This document shows, piece after piece, positions 51,801-63,029 of a stretch of DNA of 64,000 nucleotides. Below the pieces are notes generated by a model that ran no database searches, was not told where the DNA came from, and saw nothing but the letters and a program-made list of their open reading frames with translations. This DNA is from Plazaster borealis (Eukaryota; Echinodermata; Asteroidea; Forcipulatida; Labidiasteridae), in assembly GCA_021014325.1 (NCBI GenBank), contig CM037463.1:6579001-6643000 (forward strand). Reading direction: 5' to 3'. Each line of letters opens with the position of its first letter. The stretch's first letter is position 1. The position numbers were made by a program, and so were the translations under genes.

Positions 51801-54431
51801 ATCGGCCTATTTTTCCAATCAGCTAATGCTATCCCAATTGAGGGCTCCCGCTACGGCTAGATTCTCATGTCATCATGCATTGAAGTATATGACGTCCTTA
51901 GCAGCATACTCTTAGCAGTTGTAGCCGTAGCTGTAGCCGCCAATTCGGATACAGCCTCACCCTGATTACATTGAGTTGAGTGCAAGAAAAAATATGGCTG
52001 CACCCTTGGCCCAATTTCATAAAGCCTGTAAGTACAAAAACTTGCTAAGCACAGAAAAGTATAGCTCAGAAGAAACATGTGCCAGCCTAAATTCCATAAA
52101 GTTTACATTGTTGCGACAGGTGCCCCACTCGATTTTCGCTCAGCAAAGATGTTTACTAAACAGTGTTTTTTGCTTAACAGCTTTATGAATTTAGGCCCTG
52201 ATAACCATTTTGGAATGTTTTTCTAGCATGCACAAGTGATCTGTTATTAAATGGCACACATGATCTTTCAACAAAATTGGGGTCTTGGTATAATCCGAAG
52301 AATGATTAATTTCATGTATCATTGTATGTCTGGTTAAAAAAGTTTAACTTCAGTGAAATATTTCTGTAAAATTTCTGATCCTTGTTTTCCTGCATCTTAG
52401 TGTCAAAATATTATTGAGGAACATGAGGAGGACATAATTCAATCTATCACGTCGACAAAGCTTGTTAATAAGGAAAAGATATGCAGGGAAATCACTGGTA
52501 AGTCTGAACATTTTTATAACGTCTTTATATTCTTTTTGACTTCAGATTTCATTTTGTCATCATCATCATTTTGGCTGTGTTCAGCCAGTGTAAGGTTTAG
52601 CCCTCCTCATGAAAACACCATTTATCTCTATTTTTCACAGTTTGTATCCATAATGTTTTTATACTGCATAATATCTAATCTCATCCCTCCATCTTCTTCT
52701 TTGTCAACCTCTTCTCCTTTTCTCCGTTCTTTGTTGCCACGCCATTAGTCTTGTTGCCCATCTGTTGTCTGTTCTTCGGGCGGCTCACCTTCAGTTAGCC
52801 TGTTGAATTTTCCTTATGATGTCTGTAACTCCAGTTTTTCTTTGTATTTACGTACATGTGACCCTGTCTCTGATTGAAATATGAAGCACTTGTCTTTCAA
52901 TTGCTCTTTGTGCTGCACAGAGTTTGTGCTCTGTCTGTTTTTTATTGTTGTCCATATTTCTGCTCCATAGGTCATTTTGTGTATTAAAGTAATTATGAAT
53001 CTGTCATTTGCAAACACCTGTCATCCATTTAGGGTGTCAAATTGTAGTTGTGTATACAAAAAAGCTTTGATTCTTCTTGTTGTGTGATTAGTGCATCATG
53101 AGTTTGTATTAAAAATGCAGTTAAATCTTAAACCCTTACTCCTTAGGCCTTATACAACCCTGTACCCTGAACCTCAATCCTCCAATATCTTCCTCTCTTA
53201 TATCACTCACAGGCTTATGATTTGTCAGGATTTTTTACTGATTTCATGATTTTGTACTGATCTCCCTCCACCTTCGGATTTTCTTGAAAGAGGCAAACTT
53301 GCCATCTCGGAGATGGAAAGACTTTCCTTCATACATCTATTTGAAATGATGTACAAATGTACAAATGTACAGAGTATGTAAGCCTCTAAAGTGTAACATT
53401 CTGTACATTCAGGGAGTTTCATTTTCCCACCAAGAGGAAATTTCTGTCAAATTTTCAGGATGTTTCATTGTTATACAACCTCATCCCTGCATTTCAATCC
53501 AAGATTAATATGCCTGACCCAGTGATAAGCAATTGTTATTCAGGCCTACAGCCCTCGGTCTTTCTGAATCCTTCATTTGGACAAGGAGGATATAGAAATG
53601 TTTGGGTGGTTGTTAAGGGTATTACATGCCATTGGTTCTTGTTAATGTCATCGAGTGTTTAAGTACAGAACTAGGAGTGTATATATGTCTGATAAGTAAA
53701 TATTTGCAGTACTTGATGCTATCTAGAGCCCCAATGGCGACTTTAGTCGACTGTGCACTATACCCTGCTTGAGCCCCAATGGCGACTATAGTCGCCCAAG
53801 ATAACACACAAAACAGCACTCAAGACAGCACAAAAGGCCATTTGTTAAAAAGCTGTAGTTTTGTCCATGTTCACCTTCCATACCCAAGCTTACCATCATT
53901 GGAAAGAGAAAGATCGGATCTTTCCAATGGTGGTATAGGGTTGCTATTATGCAATCACTTCAAATTAGAGTGGAAAGATCCGAAATGACAAACACCTACA
54001 GAGTGCCATATGGTTGTGTGCAAAAAAGTGTTTGGGTTTAAAGAACACACTTGGTAAACAAAGACCAAGAACTTGGACAATTATTGGCTGATTTCAATGA
54101 TTTTTAAATTATATGAAATCAAATTTAATGAGTAAGACATTTTGTATTACTTATTATGCTCTTTTTCCCGGTGAAAATGATTACATCAATTAATGCTATT
54201 ATCCCATTGGTACAAGCTATGTTTAAAACCTTGTCTTTATGTGATTTATCCCATTGGTTTTAGCTATGTTTAAAACCTTGTCTTTATGTGATTATCACAA
54301 ACTTACGATAAGCTGTAAGACCCCCTTAACCTTCAGTAGAAGTAGCCTAATTTCTGTTTTGAAATCTCTTTGATACAGGTGTGTGTTCTGAATCAAAAAA
54401 GACAGAAAGCCCTGACAAAACTGAGCTTTGA
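48749..54431 (+). CDS. CNPY2: Canopy-2-like saposin-fold ER protein (CNPY2), 5 coding exons, 191 aa
   Basis: Coding exons are 48749-48860, 50144-50256, 50656-50856, 52401-52497 and 54379-54431, with consistent GT/AG and phases. The product starts with a signal peptide (about residues 1-27, leucine/valine-rich, likely cut after QVSA). The mature part has the six-cysteine saposin-like pattern C36-x-x-C39, C93, C143, C170, C177, and family motifs CGACQALVDE, VDPKK and RVDPETKIKTFVRF. Sequons lie at N128 and N132. It ends KTEL, a KDEL-type ER-retention signal; human CNPY2 ends HDEL. Canopy proteins are ER-lumen co-factors for receptor folding and trafficking (FGF receptor, LDL receptor via MYLIP). 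Human CNPY2 is 182 aa, so this looks full length. It is divergent from SPPL2. Confidence 0.92.
50144..50256 (+). CDS. CNPY2: CNPY2 exon 2
   Basis: Completes the Ala codon and encodes CQALVDEIEFAIGEVDPKKT through GRQKVKK. Human CNPY2 has CRALVDELEWEIAQVDPKKT. Acceptor TTTCTTTCTACCTTCAG. Confidence 0.93.
50656..50856 (+). CDS. CNPY2: CNPY2 exon 3
   Basis: Sixty-seven codons from IPFAGSEVHL to SKALENA, including VCSKLKDYAERVDPET, matching ICDRMKEYGEQIDPST in human. Donor GTAAGT. Confidence 0.93.
50935..51150 (+). repeat. tRNA-derived SINE in CNPY2 intron 3
   Basis: GACTCAAGTTCTG loop, GTGCGTTCGAATCCTGG B box, CACTTGTGTCCTTGAGCAAG, then a different 3' body (AGTACAAACGGGTACC, TGGACGGGCATCCTGCCC). 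Confidence 0.7.
52008..52200. mobile_element. GGCCCAATTTCATAAAGC MITE, copy 2
   Basis: GGCCCAATTTCATAAAGCC and ACAGCTTTATGAATTTAGGC ends. CNPY2 intron 3. Confidence 0.75.
52401..52497 (+). CDS. CNPY2: CNPY2 exon 4
   Basis: Encodes CQNIIEEHEEDIIQSITSTK then LVNKEKICREIT, matching ACESIVEEYEDELIEF of the human protein. Ends one base into a Gly codon. Confidence 0.92.
53744..53930. repeat. Short direct and inverted repeats in CNPY2 intron 4
   Basis: GAGCCCCAATGGCGACT occurs twice (about 53727 and 53770). 53893-53930 folds as CATTGGAAAGA/TCTTTCCAATG around AGATCGGATCT. Confidence 0.6.
54200..54295 (+). repeat. About 46 bp tandem duplication
   Basis: CCCATTGGTACAAGCTATGT and CCCATTGGTTTTAGCTATGT each continue TTAAAACCTTGTCTTTATGT. 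Last CNPY2 intron. Confidence 0.85.
54379..54431 (+). CDS. CNPY2: CNPY2 exon 5 (last cysteine, KTEL, stop)
   Basis: Encodes GVCSESKKTESPDKTEL and TGA. The acceptor is TTTGATACAG. The C-terminal KTEL is a plausible KDEL-receptor ligand. Confidence 0.88.
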
Positions 54432-55370
54432 CGAATCAATCAAGTTCATCATGTGTGGCTAAGTTTATGGGTGTTTTTTCTCTCTTTTCCCATAGACTGT
54501 TTGTTTGTTCTAATCCATTTGTTTACATAGATTTATATCTTACAATTACCTTTAAATTTACAATCCTACTTTTGCTGTTTAAAAAAGTTTATTTAATGCA
54601 GGGGTTTTTTCGGGGTCTTTTTTAAACTGAAATGGAAGTTGTATTTCTTGTCCAGTATTGAATTGTTGATGTTTTCATATCAGAAAAGTAATACATATTT
54701 CAATACTTTCATACATGGTGACATGATTTTAGTCAAACTCTACAGCATTTCATGACGTTATTGCACTGTTAACTAATGTGTTTTGATAGTATTGGCAAAA
54801 CAATTCAATGAACTTGTTATAAAAAGTTATAGCTTACAACATACTTTAAGTTTTTGTATGTGATGCTACATGCCAATACCAGACGCTTCCTGCCAAAACT
54901 CAACATTGGGTTTATTTTCTCCATCAAATAGATGAGTAGAAGAGCTTCCAAATAACACCTAAATTTAGGCCTGGACTGTAAGGTAAGTATTTCTCAAAAT
55001 AAAGCATTGTAAGACATCCTAGGCCAAGTTCCACAAGGACCAATTGTTAACTAGTGGTTGTTTTGTGACATACATAGGACATGCGCATAGAAGTTGTAGT
55101 GCAAACGACTCTAGTCATGTTATATCAACACCACCAGCCACTCAACGTACGTTATCAGTTTCTTATAACTGGTCCACTCTGCACTGTGCTATGAAAACAG
55201 TTATTGGTTTACCAGAGATGCAACCATGCCCAGTAGGCTGGTTCCAAATAGTCGACTAGCATAGTCCAACTAACTTCGACTAGATAGAATTCAGGCTAAC
55301 GTAGTTGAACTATAGTCCTTGCGCGAACTTGGCCATAGTATGCCTGATGTTTCAATGGTCGTCTTCACTT
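54432..55370. other. CNPY2 3' region
   Basis: Follows the CNPY2 stop, likely 3' UTR and beyond; the polyadenylation site was not assigned (an AATAAA-like AAATAAAG lies near 55001). No other gene. Confidence 0.4.
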
Positions 55371-55374
55371 TTAA

Positions 55375-55874
55375 AGGGGGACTGTCAGCGTGGTCATAGC
55401 AGGCCATGGCCAATTTCACAAAGAGCTAGGATTGATCTTAACTGTGAATCACTCTTAATTGCTAAGCAAATTGTGATGTCAAAATACAAATTACTTTGGA
55501 ATCTTTGTGCTTTGTGAAATTTAGCCCCTGTGGCTGTACATGGAATTGTGAACTCTAACTCAGTTACAGCACGCATGCGCACTAGCCATCACATCACGAA
55601 TGGTGGCGCCATTTTTATATTGTGATGCGACGGCCATAATTCCACGTACAGCTGGGCCCAATTTCAAGCACAAACAGTAGCTAAGCGCAACAAAAACATG
55701 CCTACCAGAATAAGGTTACCAGCCAAAGTACCATGTCTCATGTTCAACCTGTGACTGGTTTTCTGCTTATTTTTGCTTAGCAGAAAGTTGCGAAGCATAA
55801 TTCTCTGCTTGAGCAGCTCTATGAAATTAAGCCCTGACCACAGACCTGCTTTTATTATGGTGACAGTCCCCCTT
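55375..55874. mobile_element. GGGGGACTGTCA MITE with TTAA target duplication, carrying nested repeats
   Basis: TTAA at 55371-55374 and 55875-55878. Ends AGGGGGACTGTCA and TGACAGTCCCCCT are perfect inverted repeats. A GGGCCCAATTTC MITE (about 55655-55836) lies inside. Confidence 0.85.
55655..55836. mobile_element. GGCCCAATTTCATAAAGC MITE, copy 3 (nested)
   Basis: GGGCCCAATTTCAAGCAC, ACCAGAATAAGGTTACCAGC, AGCTCTATGAAATTAAGCCC. Inserted in the GGGGGACTGTCA element. Confidence 0.75.
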
Positions 55875-56589
55875 TAATTTAGAATTTCCTGATACTAACA
55901 TGTGCGTCAAACGTTTTGTACTGTATTAAGTTTCCAATGCCTCAATGCATTTCAAATGTGTTCAGGTTATTTAGTGGCATGCAATTTATTTTTAGCAAAA
56001 TTGGTCTATTCAATACAGAAATTTCAAACCGCTTGACCAAAGAATTATTCAGGGAAAAATGTAATGATAAAAGAAGTGAAGCAAACAAGGTATATGTATA
56101 GTTATCTGTACTTTTGTAATGATTTGTTGATTACGTATCAACACTAATTGTATGTGGATTTGCTGAAGTAGGTGAGTTTTATATGTACATTTGGAGCCGA
56201 GTTTAAATTTTGAAAAACCTTGATAAAAATTCCATCTTCCTCCCCCAAAAGGTAAAGTGATTCATGTCTCTCTAGTATAGTATAGTCTATTATTTGTACA
56301 AACATCTAGGGACTTTGTACATATTTTGTAACAAAAACATGAGTGGCAAAAGCTTGCAGAGGATTTGTGTGTTGCAAAAGCTTTACAACTACTCTTTGTA
56401 TAGGCCCATTTGATTTGATTATACAAAAAAATGTACAGGCATGGAGTTTAACTTTTATGCCAACACAAGGTGTATAAAATATCATAAAATAATTAATATT
56501 ATTCAACAATGGAATGGTTGAGGGCTTGCACAGTAATTAAATTTTAAAACAAGAGATAAATAGTTGCACGTTGTTTTTGTTTGCTTTTG

Positions 56590-57850
56590 TGTTTTGAGGT
56601 GTTCGGGCAATCCACCCGGAACACCTCTTGTTTTTGTTCGGGTTCCCGGAACACCCCTTGTTTTGGTCGGGGTTTTTTTCCGTATTTCTTCTTCTTCTTC
56701 TCCCGTGATTGTCCGCTAACAAAGACACACTTCTCAAGCTTCACAACCTTTAAACTTCACAGTTAGATCTGTACTAGTAGAAGACGCCGCTGTAGTGACG
56801 TCTTATTGACGTCATCAGGTATCGAATTACTTTAATTTAAAGTTTAATATTATAACTCATGAACCACACGACAGATGTTTACAATTTATACACCATCGGA
56901 CAGGTCTTCACAAACTTAACAAATGCTACACAGAGTGTGACCCCATTTGACCTTGAAATCCGAATCAAACAGGAAGTTAAAAATTTCAAAAATTCTTATC
57001 TCAAGAACCACTCATACTTTAGTCAAAATATTTACATGAGGTTGTAGGTCCTTGAGACTTCTAAAACTTTTTCGCGAACATTATACCAATTTGACCTTAA
57101 TTTCTGGTCGAAGTCGGACGTTAAAGCCCACGTATGTATTGACCCGAATTTAAATTGTGTATTATTGCAAAAGCACTGGCTGTTCTGCTCAATTTTCTCA
57201 ACAATTATTCTTAATCAAAAATTCATGATTTCAGAAATTCATATCTTGACAACTGCAGCTCTTATGATTTGAATCTTTGCATTATATGTGGAAGTTTCAT
57301 GTGAGAAAGTTCGTTGTATTTGTTAGTGACCTGATTTGACCTCACTTGATCCAAACCGGAAGTTCAAATAATGTATACATTAAAAACCTGTGTTTAGTGG
57401 TTTTTATGTTCAAATATTTTGTATGTATAAATATTTTATCGGCTTTATCTTTAAAGGCCCTGTACACTATTGGTAAGATCGAAAAACACAATGTTCACAG
57501 ATTCACACATAACTTACATGATTTAAAGTAAGTAATGATAGAAAGGGTTCCTTAAAATATTTCTGCCTAAAATGCTATCGTTTCTGAGAAATGAGTAAAA
57601 CAATAGTTTTTATCACGCGCGACAATTTGAAAACACAGAAAACACATAAGGTCTCTTTTCACTATTTTCTCGTGACCTCGATGACCAATTAAGCTCAAAC
57701 TTTCACAGGTTTGTTTGTTCATGCATATGTTGAATCACAAAAATGTGGACACTGATTTTGAGCTGTTACCAAAAGTGTACAATACCTTTAAATATTTATC
57801 TGCTATTAGCAACACCCGAACACCTAGTGTTTGTAATTCTACAAACACTA
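56590..57850. mobile_element. Possible element bounded by GGTGTTCGGG inverted ends
   Basis: GAGGTGTTCGGGCAA at 56597 is complemented by GCAACACCCGAACACC at about 57810-57825. The left end itself folds with CCCGGAACACCTC. Enclosed sequence has repeated TTGACCT...CCGGAAGT phrases and a TTAA MITE (57455-57787). The limits are tentative. Confidence 0.4.
57455..57787. mobile_element. TTAA-target MITE, second subfamily
   Basis: TTAA at 57451-57454 and 57788-57791. Ends AGGCCCTGTACACTATTGG and CCAAAAGTGTACAATACCT. Interior TTTCTGAGAAATGAG and ACACATAAGGTCTC. Confidence 0.85.
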
Positions 57851-58457
57851 CTTTTCTAGGGTTTTAACGGTTGTTGTTTTGTTTTTGGTCAGATGACTCG
57901 ATTATAATTCCTTGAACAATTCCTGGACTGCCTTAAAATGCAATTCTTTTTCACGTGACATGGTGAGTGTTTGGCTTGTTTAAGGCCGAATCTGAGTTAC
58001 AGCAACGACTGTTACTAAGGATGTCATTAATGACGTCCTATACTTCAACTCATGAATAACGCGGTGATGCAGCCGTAGCCATAGCCGTAGCCGTAAATTC
58101 GGACACGGCCTAATTTTGGCAGTGTTGTCAGATCTATTACAATCCCTGCCGCGTGAGGGCGCACTGTACGTTTCTGTTACGGTCACAGAGGGATGAATTG
58201 GTATTGGATCGGTGCACATTCATGCCAATCCTCTCATTTCCAATACAAAATACTGCTAAACAAAATCTGTTAAATTTACATCTAACTTAAGTTGGTGGCC
58301 AAGTCTGAGTGAAAATACCGAATGCGGTTGATGTTTTTGTATGGACTCTTTGCACGTTTACATGTATTTGTATACCGGTACGTGCTTACTTAGGTTGTCC
58401 AATAGGCAACACTGCAGTGATTGGTTTTATTCATATGCTGCAATGTAATTTCTTTAA

Positions 58458-59160
58458 AGGCACTGGACACGTTTGGTAATTACTCAAAATATATATTAGC
58501 ATAAGCACTTAATTGGTAGCGAGCAACGGAGAGCTGTTGATAGTGTATCTTCAGATTTGTCCTTGCTTGTTGTCTCACTCACTCACCTGGGGGATCGATC
58601 ATTCTCACATGCAGGTCCTCTTCTTTGGAATAAACTTCCTCTAATTATTCGTAACATATCTTACGTTAGAAGTTTTAAAGATACTTTCAAAACATTGTTG
58701 TTCATTCAAGCTTATAGTTCATAAAGTACATTGTTTGTGAGTTCTCTCACGTAGTTGCTATATAATTACATATTTATTTTATTATTCTGGTTTACTGCGC
58801 CATGAGCATCTTTTTTTTATGGATATCGGCGCATTATGAACACTCATATTATAGTTATTATCATTATAAAACATTGTGAGAAACGACTCCCTCTGAAGTA
58901 ACGTAGTTTTTGAGAAAGAGGTAATTTATCACTAAAATATTTGAATCTGAGAAAGACTTCGGGCCTGAAGCCTTTCTCAGGCATCTGAAGGCACACAGAT
59001 TTGTGCGACAAGGGTGTTTTTTCTTTCATTTTTTTTCTTGCAACTTCGATGACCAATTGAGCCCAAATTTTCACAGGTTTGTTATTTTGTGCATATGTTG
59101 GGATACACCAAGTGAAAATACTGGTTTTTGATAATTACCAAAAGTATACACTGTATACCT
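58458..59160. mobile_element. TTAA-target foldback MITE, copy 5, split by a retrotransposon tail
   Basis: Starts AGGCACTGGACACGTTTGG after TTAA (58454-58457). Family sequence continues to about 58545 and resumes at 58866 (AAAACATTGTGAGAAACGAC). The central palindrome at 58947-58980 is CTGAGAAAGACTTCGGG and near-complement, again different. The right end is diverged. Confidence 0.8.
58546..58865 (+). mobile_element. Non-LTR retrotransposon 3' tail inserted in a MITE
   Basis: Encodes the typical RT C-terminal phrase LPLIIRNISYVRSFKDTFKT, then a 3' UTR with GGATATCGGCGCATTATGAA and an ATTATCATTAT tail. 5'-truncated, as usual for CR1/L2-like insertions. Confidence 0.7.
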
Positions 59161-61219
59161 GTTAAGTAATTACTCGCTAAAAACATCGTTTTGTTTGCTG
59201 TTTGTTGCAGTCACTTGCAGACGGAAAAAAATGTTGGGTCTAAATCTATTAAACAAACCTCAAGACGTATTCATATTATCATCTTATTCGGCATTTTATT
59301 CTGGCTTGAATTTCGTTTGCATGCAGCAGTCGGAACGGCGCTACCTTTGGCGGGAATTATACTCGGAAAGTTGTAAGTGTTTTATATCGCCTGCAGTGTA
59401 TGCAGTGCAGTCTTCCCAGAGTTGTTTCTGTGTTTCTGTATGTTGCCTTCGCTCTGCTGGTCCACGAAATCCATGTCTCACTTCACCACCTTTCGCCTAC
59501 CTACAAGTGGCAAAACTTGACATTTTCATTGGGGGGGTAGAGGAGGGTAAACAATGTTTTTGGTTTTGTGGGATTTTTGCTTGTTTGTTTGTTGGGATGT
59601 TTGTTATAAATTGTAATATATATGTGTATTAATTGATGTAGGCCTACTGAATCATACATTACTTTGTGTATATTACGGAGCTGATGGTCTGGGTTAGAAA
59701 GTACATGAACATGTTACCTTCGTTGGGGGTCCAAGTTGCAGCCCCCCCCCCTCCTGTAACGCCACTGTTGTCTACCACCACCGCATGCACCGTCTGATGT
59801 CTGACAATTCCCGGAACATGCAACGATTGCACTTCTTCTTTTTTAAATAAATCGTACCATTTTATTAAACACTTATCACTGACATGTCATTTCTACTTTT
59901 TATTATATAATAACCAAGGGAATACTTTACATTTCTTTTTGGTGTGCTAACTCCCGTCCAATTCCATCTTTAAGTTTTCTGAACCGTGATTATCCTTACA
60001 TCTTGGCTGTTACAGAGTGCGAGCGTGCCTTTTGCTCGATCGGTTGAGCCCCCGGGGGTCGGCCGCCCGAGCTGACCCCGACGGTGTATCGACAAGATTG
60101 ACCCCTAAGCGTGGACATCCAAGTATAGGGCTAAACAACATCTTGCATTTCGTAATATAATTGAAATGAGATTGAATGGCACAGAGGCAACGAGTATTGG
60201 AAACGTCACCCCCCCCCCCCCCCCCCCATCATTACCAGTACCTGATTGCCATTGAATTGTAACTAACACCCGTAGTTGACCGGACATGAGTAATTAAAGA
60301 ACACAACCCAATTTTTTGTGTCTTCGAAGGGAGGGCATTCTTTTGTTTTGACCCCGGTAGTTGAAAACCAAGCGTGAGCTCCGGGGTTGCACGTAATTTC
60401 ACCGGGATTAGATTCCATCTTGTTGTCTTAATGGCGGAGGCAGGAGGATAACTACGGCTAAAGATACGACATGGAGATCCTGATACAACTAAATCTGCGT
60501 TTCTACATCTGTGCGTGGAGGCAGACCTAAGGGGAGGAAGCATGCGGCCTGATGAGGATAATCGGTCTTGTTGGTTAGAACGCCCTCAGCGGGGTTGGGG
60601 GCAGATGGAGCTATCGGATGAGGTTTTGATGAGTAAGAGGACTATCTGGTTTCTGTTTTAAGCCCCCCGTCCCCTCCGGAGTGATTGCGTACCTGGCTTT
60701 TTGAATACAGAAGGGAGAGCATGCGGATATATACCCACGATACGAGACCAATATTACGAAATGTCCAGGTACTCTACCACAGCCCCACTTCCCGTTGCAT
60801 TTCAAAATACTGACGATTTTGATAACAGATAAAAGTGTAACCGAGAAAAAGACTTGCAACACTACTGTTCGTCCCGTCATAGACGCTTGTTTCTGCACGT
60901 CACATTGTCGCACGTGCTTGTTATTAAAACAAGCCATACCTCTATACATAAACAAAATTATACTTTATCATCAAGTTTTAGATGATGAATTTTGAATGCC
61001 AGAAATGACAAGTTTTGCAATGCAAAAACAGATAGCCACAGTTTGTAATAATGTTACACAAAATAATACTCAAAATTAGTGTTGACTTTGTTGAAAACAA
61101 AGCAATCAACCATGGGATCTATTTTTTGTGAATTGAAAGTTTGCAGAAATGTTGGATTTGGACACAACCTCTATTAACGCGATTATGTTTTGCTAACATT
61201 CGGCCGTCCATGCCAACCA
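59161..61219. other. Non-coding stretch with a hAT-like end
   Basis: CCTGTAACGCCACTG (59753-59767) after a C9 run is a third hAT-like right terminus. A C run lies at 60207-60227. The 145 aa ORF at 59195-59632 and others show no family features. Confidence 0.4.
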
Positions 61220-61414
61220 GGGCCCAATTTCAAAAAGCATGTAAGCACAAAAACTTTCTAAGCACAAGAAACTCTTGCTTAATAAGAAAAATAGGTTACC
61301 ATCCAAAATACCATACAGTTACCATTGCTGTGACTGGTACCCCACTCATTTCTTGCTTAAAAAGGAATTTGCTGAGAAGAATTTTCTGCTAAACAGCTTT
61401 ATGAAATTGGGCCC
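61220..61414. mobile_element. GGCCCAATTTCATAAAGC MITE, copy 4
   Basis: GGGCCCAATTTCAAAAAGC and GCTTTATGAAATTGGGCCC, nearly perfect inverted ends. About 195 bp. Confidence 0.85.
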
Positions 61415-61870
61415 GGCGCGGCTTTTTTAAATAAACAATAGACCGTATACGTCTCGAGACGATAAGGTCACCATTGAGCTTCCGGGCACCTGTGAGCAAT
61501 CAGCTATGGGAGATTTACGTGGGTGCAATTTAATGTGATTTTTATTTTTGTCGCATGACTTTTTTCAACCCCCAAAAAACATATTGGTGGAATGATTACA
61601 TTTAAAACTAACATTGTAATAACTACAAATAAAATAAAATCTGGAAACTTAAAAGGAAATTAAGAAATAGTTCTCGACCTCCAACATCCGGCTCGAAGTG
61701 TCAAATTGCAAATTTACGCCGACTGTTTTGTGCAAACCGTGTCAACTGCACCAGCAAACCGAAGTTAGGTTTTTTAATTCGGGATATAAGTGCTTCGTTT
61801 CTTTGCGCGAAAACAAATCTTGTGTGGCATGGATTTTACGTGATGTTGCCTGGCGTCGCCGGGACGCGTA

Positions 61871-62070
61871 TTTTTGTTTTACACCGCAGCGAGGGGTTTT
61901 GTACTGTGACACTGTCAATTCCGTCTTGAGATAGGAGACTACGTCTAACCCTAAACCCTAACCCTAAACCTAACCCTTTCTAGACATAAATGCTTGTAGT
62001 CTCATCTCAAGACAGTAATTGGCAGTATTACAGTACAAAACCCCTCGCTGCGGTGTAAAAAAAATATATA
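61871..62070. repeat. Inverted repeat enclosing telomere-like CCCTAA sequence
   Basis: Left arm TTACACCGCAGCGAGGGGTT at about 61878 onward pairs with the right arm ending CCCTCGCTGCGGTGTAAAA (62042-62060); arms are about 70 bp with some mismatches. The loop at 61946-61980 is AACCCTAAACCCTAACCCTA and similar. Confidence 0.85.
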
Positions 62071-63000
62071 TATGCCTGCCGCCAGGACTCACGAGGTCCT
62101 GGTTTCGCGCGGTTTGGGTACCGTACTAGTTGCAGCTTGATCTAATTTGCATGCGTGTTCGTCAAATTATCTAAATTTAGCCTTTTTTTATTAAAACCAT
62201 ATTCAACGGGTGAAGTTCATAAAACATCCTAATACAAGTTCTTTTCAAAAACAACTGCCGCTGTAATAGCTGCCATTCAAACTGCCCGAAAGTCCAGATT
62301 CTCGCAAAAGCTCGTATCGCTCTCGAGGTCAACTTTACACAGTTTATAGAAAGGTCTACTCGTCTCTATGTTGCAATGGTCGAATCCAGCACGAGAGGGC
62401 GTACTTTTTTTTTTCTTTTCCTTCTTTTTCTTTTTTTCCCATTCTTCTCCGTCTTCTTCCTTTTTGTTTGTTACCATGAATGGAATCTTCATACTTTTGG
62501 GGTAATGTTTCATTTTATTCGGACAATATTTTCACGACTTTGCGAAGTACGTGTTTGAAATATTGAAAACATTAAATCGCTTCTTTCCACTGAAATCACA
62601 GATGGCCCGGAATACTAGAGTCAGAACTGGCATTCTAAATTCTTTCACCACGATTAAGTGACCAATATAGCAAACTCCAAAATGGCCGCCATTTCGTCTC
62701 ACGATGAATTTAAAAGTATCACATGAAATTTGGTATTGATCGTTACGAGAAAACACCCAAAACGAGTGACGTGTGGAGGAAGCTTAGACATAACAAATAT
62801 TCATTGAAAACTACAAAATTGCAGGTGGCTAACTGCAACAGCAGACCCACCCAACCCGCATCTTATTCATGTTTCCAATAATCTTTTATGTAACGAATAA
62901 TGACCTTATTTTGTACTCGCCGATTCCTTCAGAAGAAAAGAACAACACGGTTACAGCACACCATTGCGGGTAGCCCGCAAGTCGGTCACGTAAAGATAGT
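62071..63000. other. Non-coding stretch
   Basis: A pyrimidine run of T and C lies at 62404-62470. No gene recognised. Confidence 0.4.
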
Positions 63001-63029
63001 TATCGACGCTCTTAACACTGTTAACTCAA

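Noticed and set aside
59195..59632. 145 aa plus-strand ORF
   Set aside because: The longest ORF in the window, but composition shifts along it, no family match is recognised, and an overlapping frame is equally plausible.
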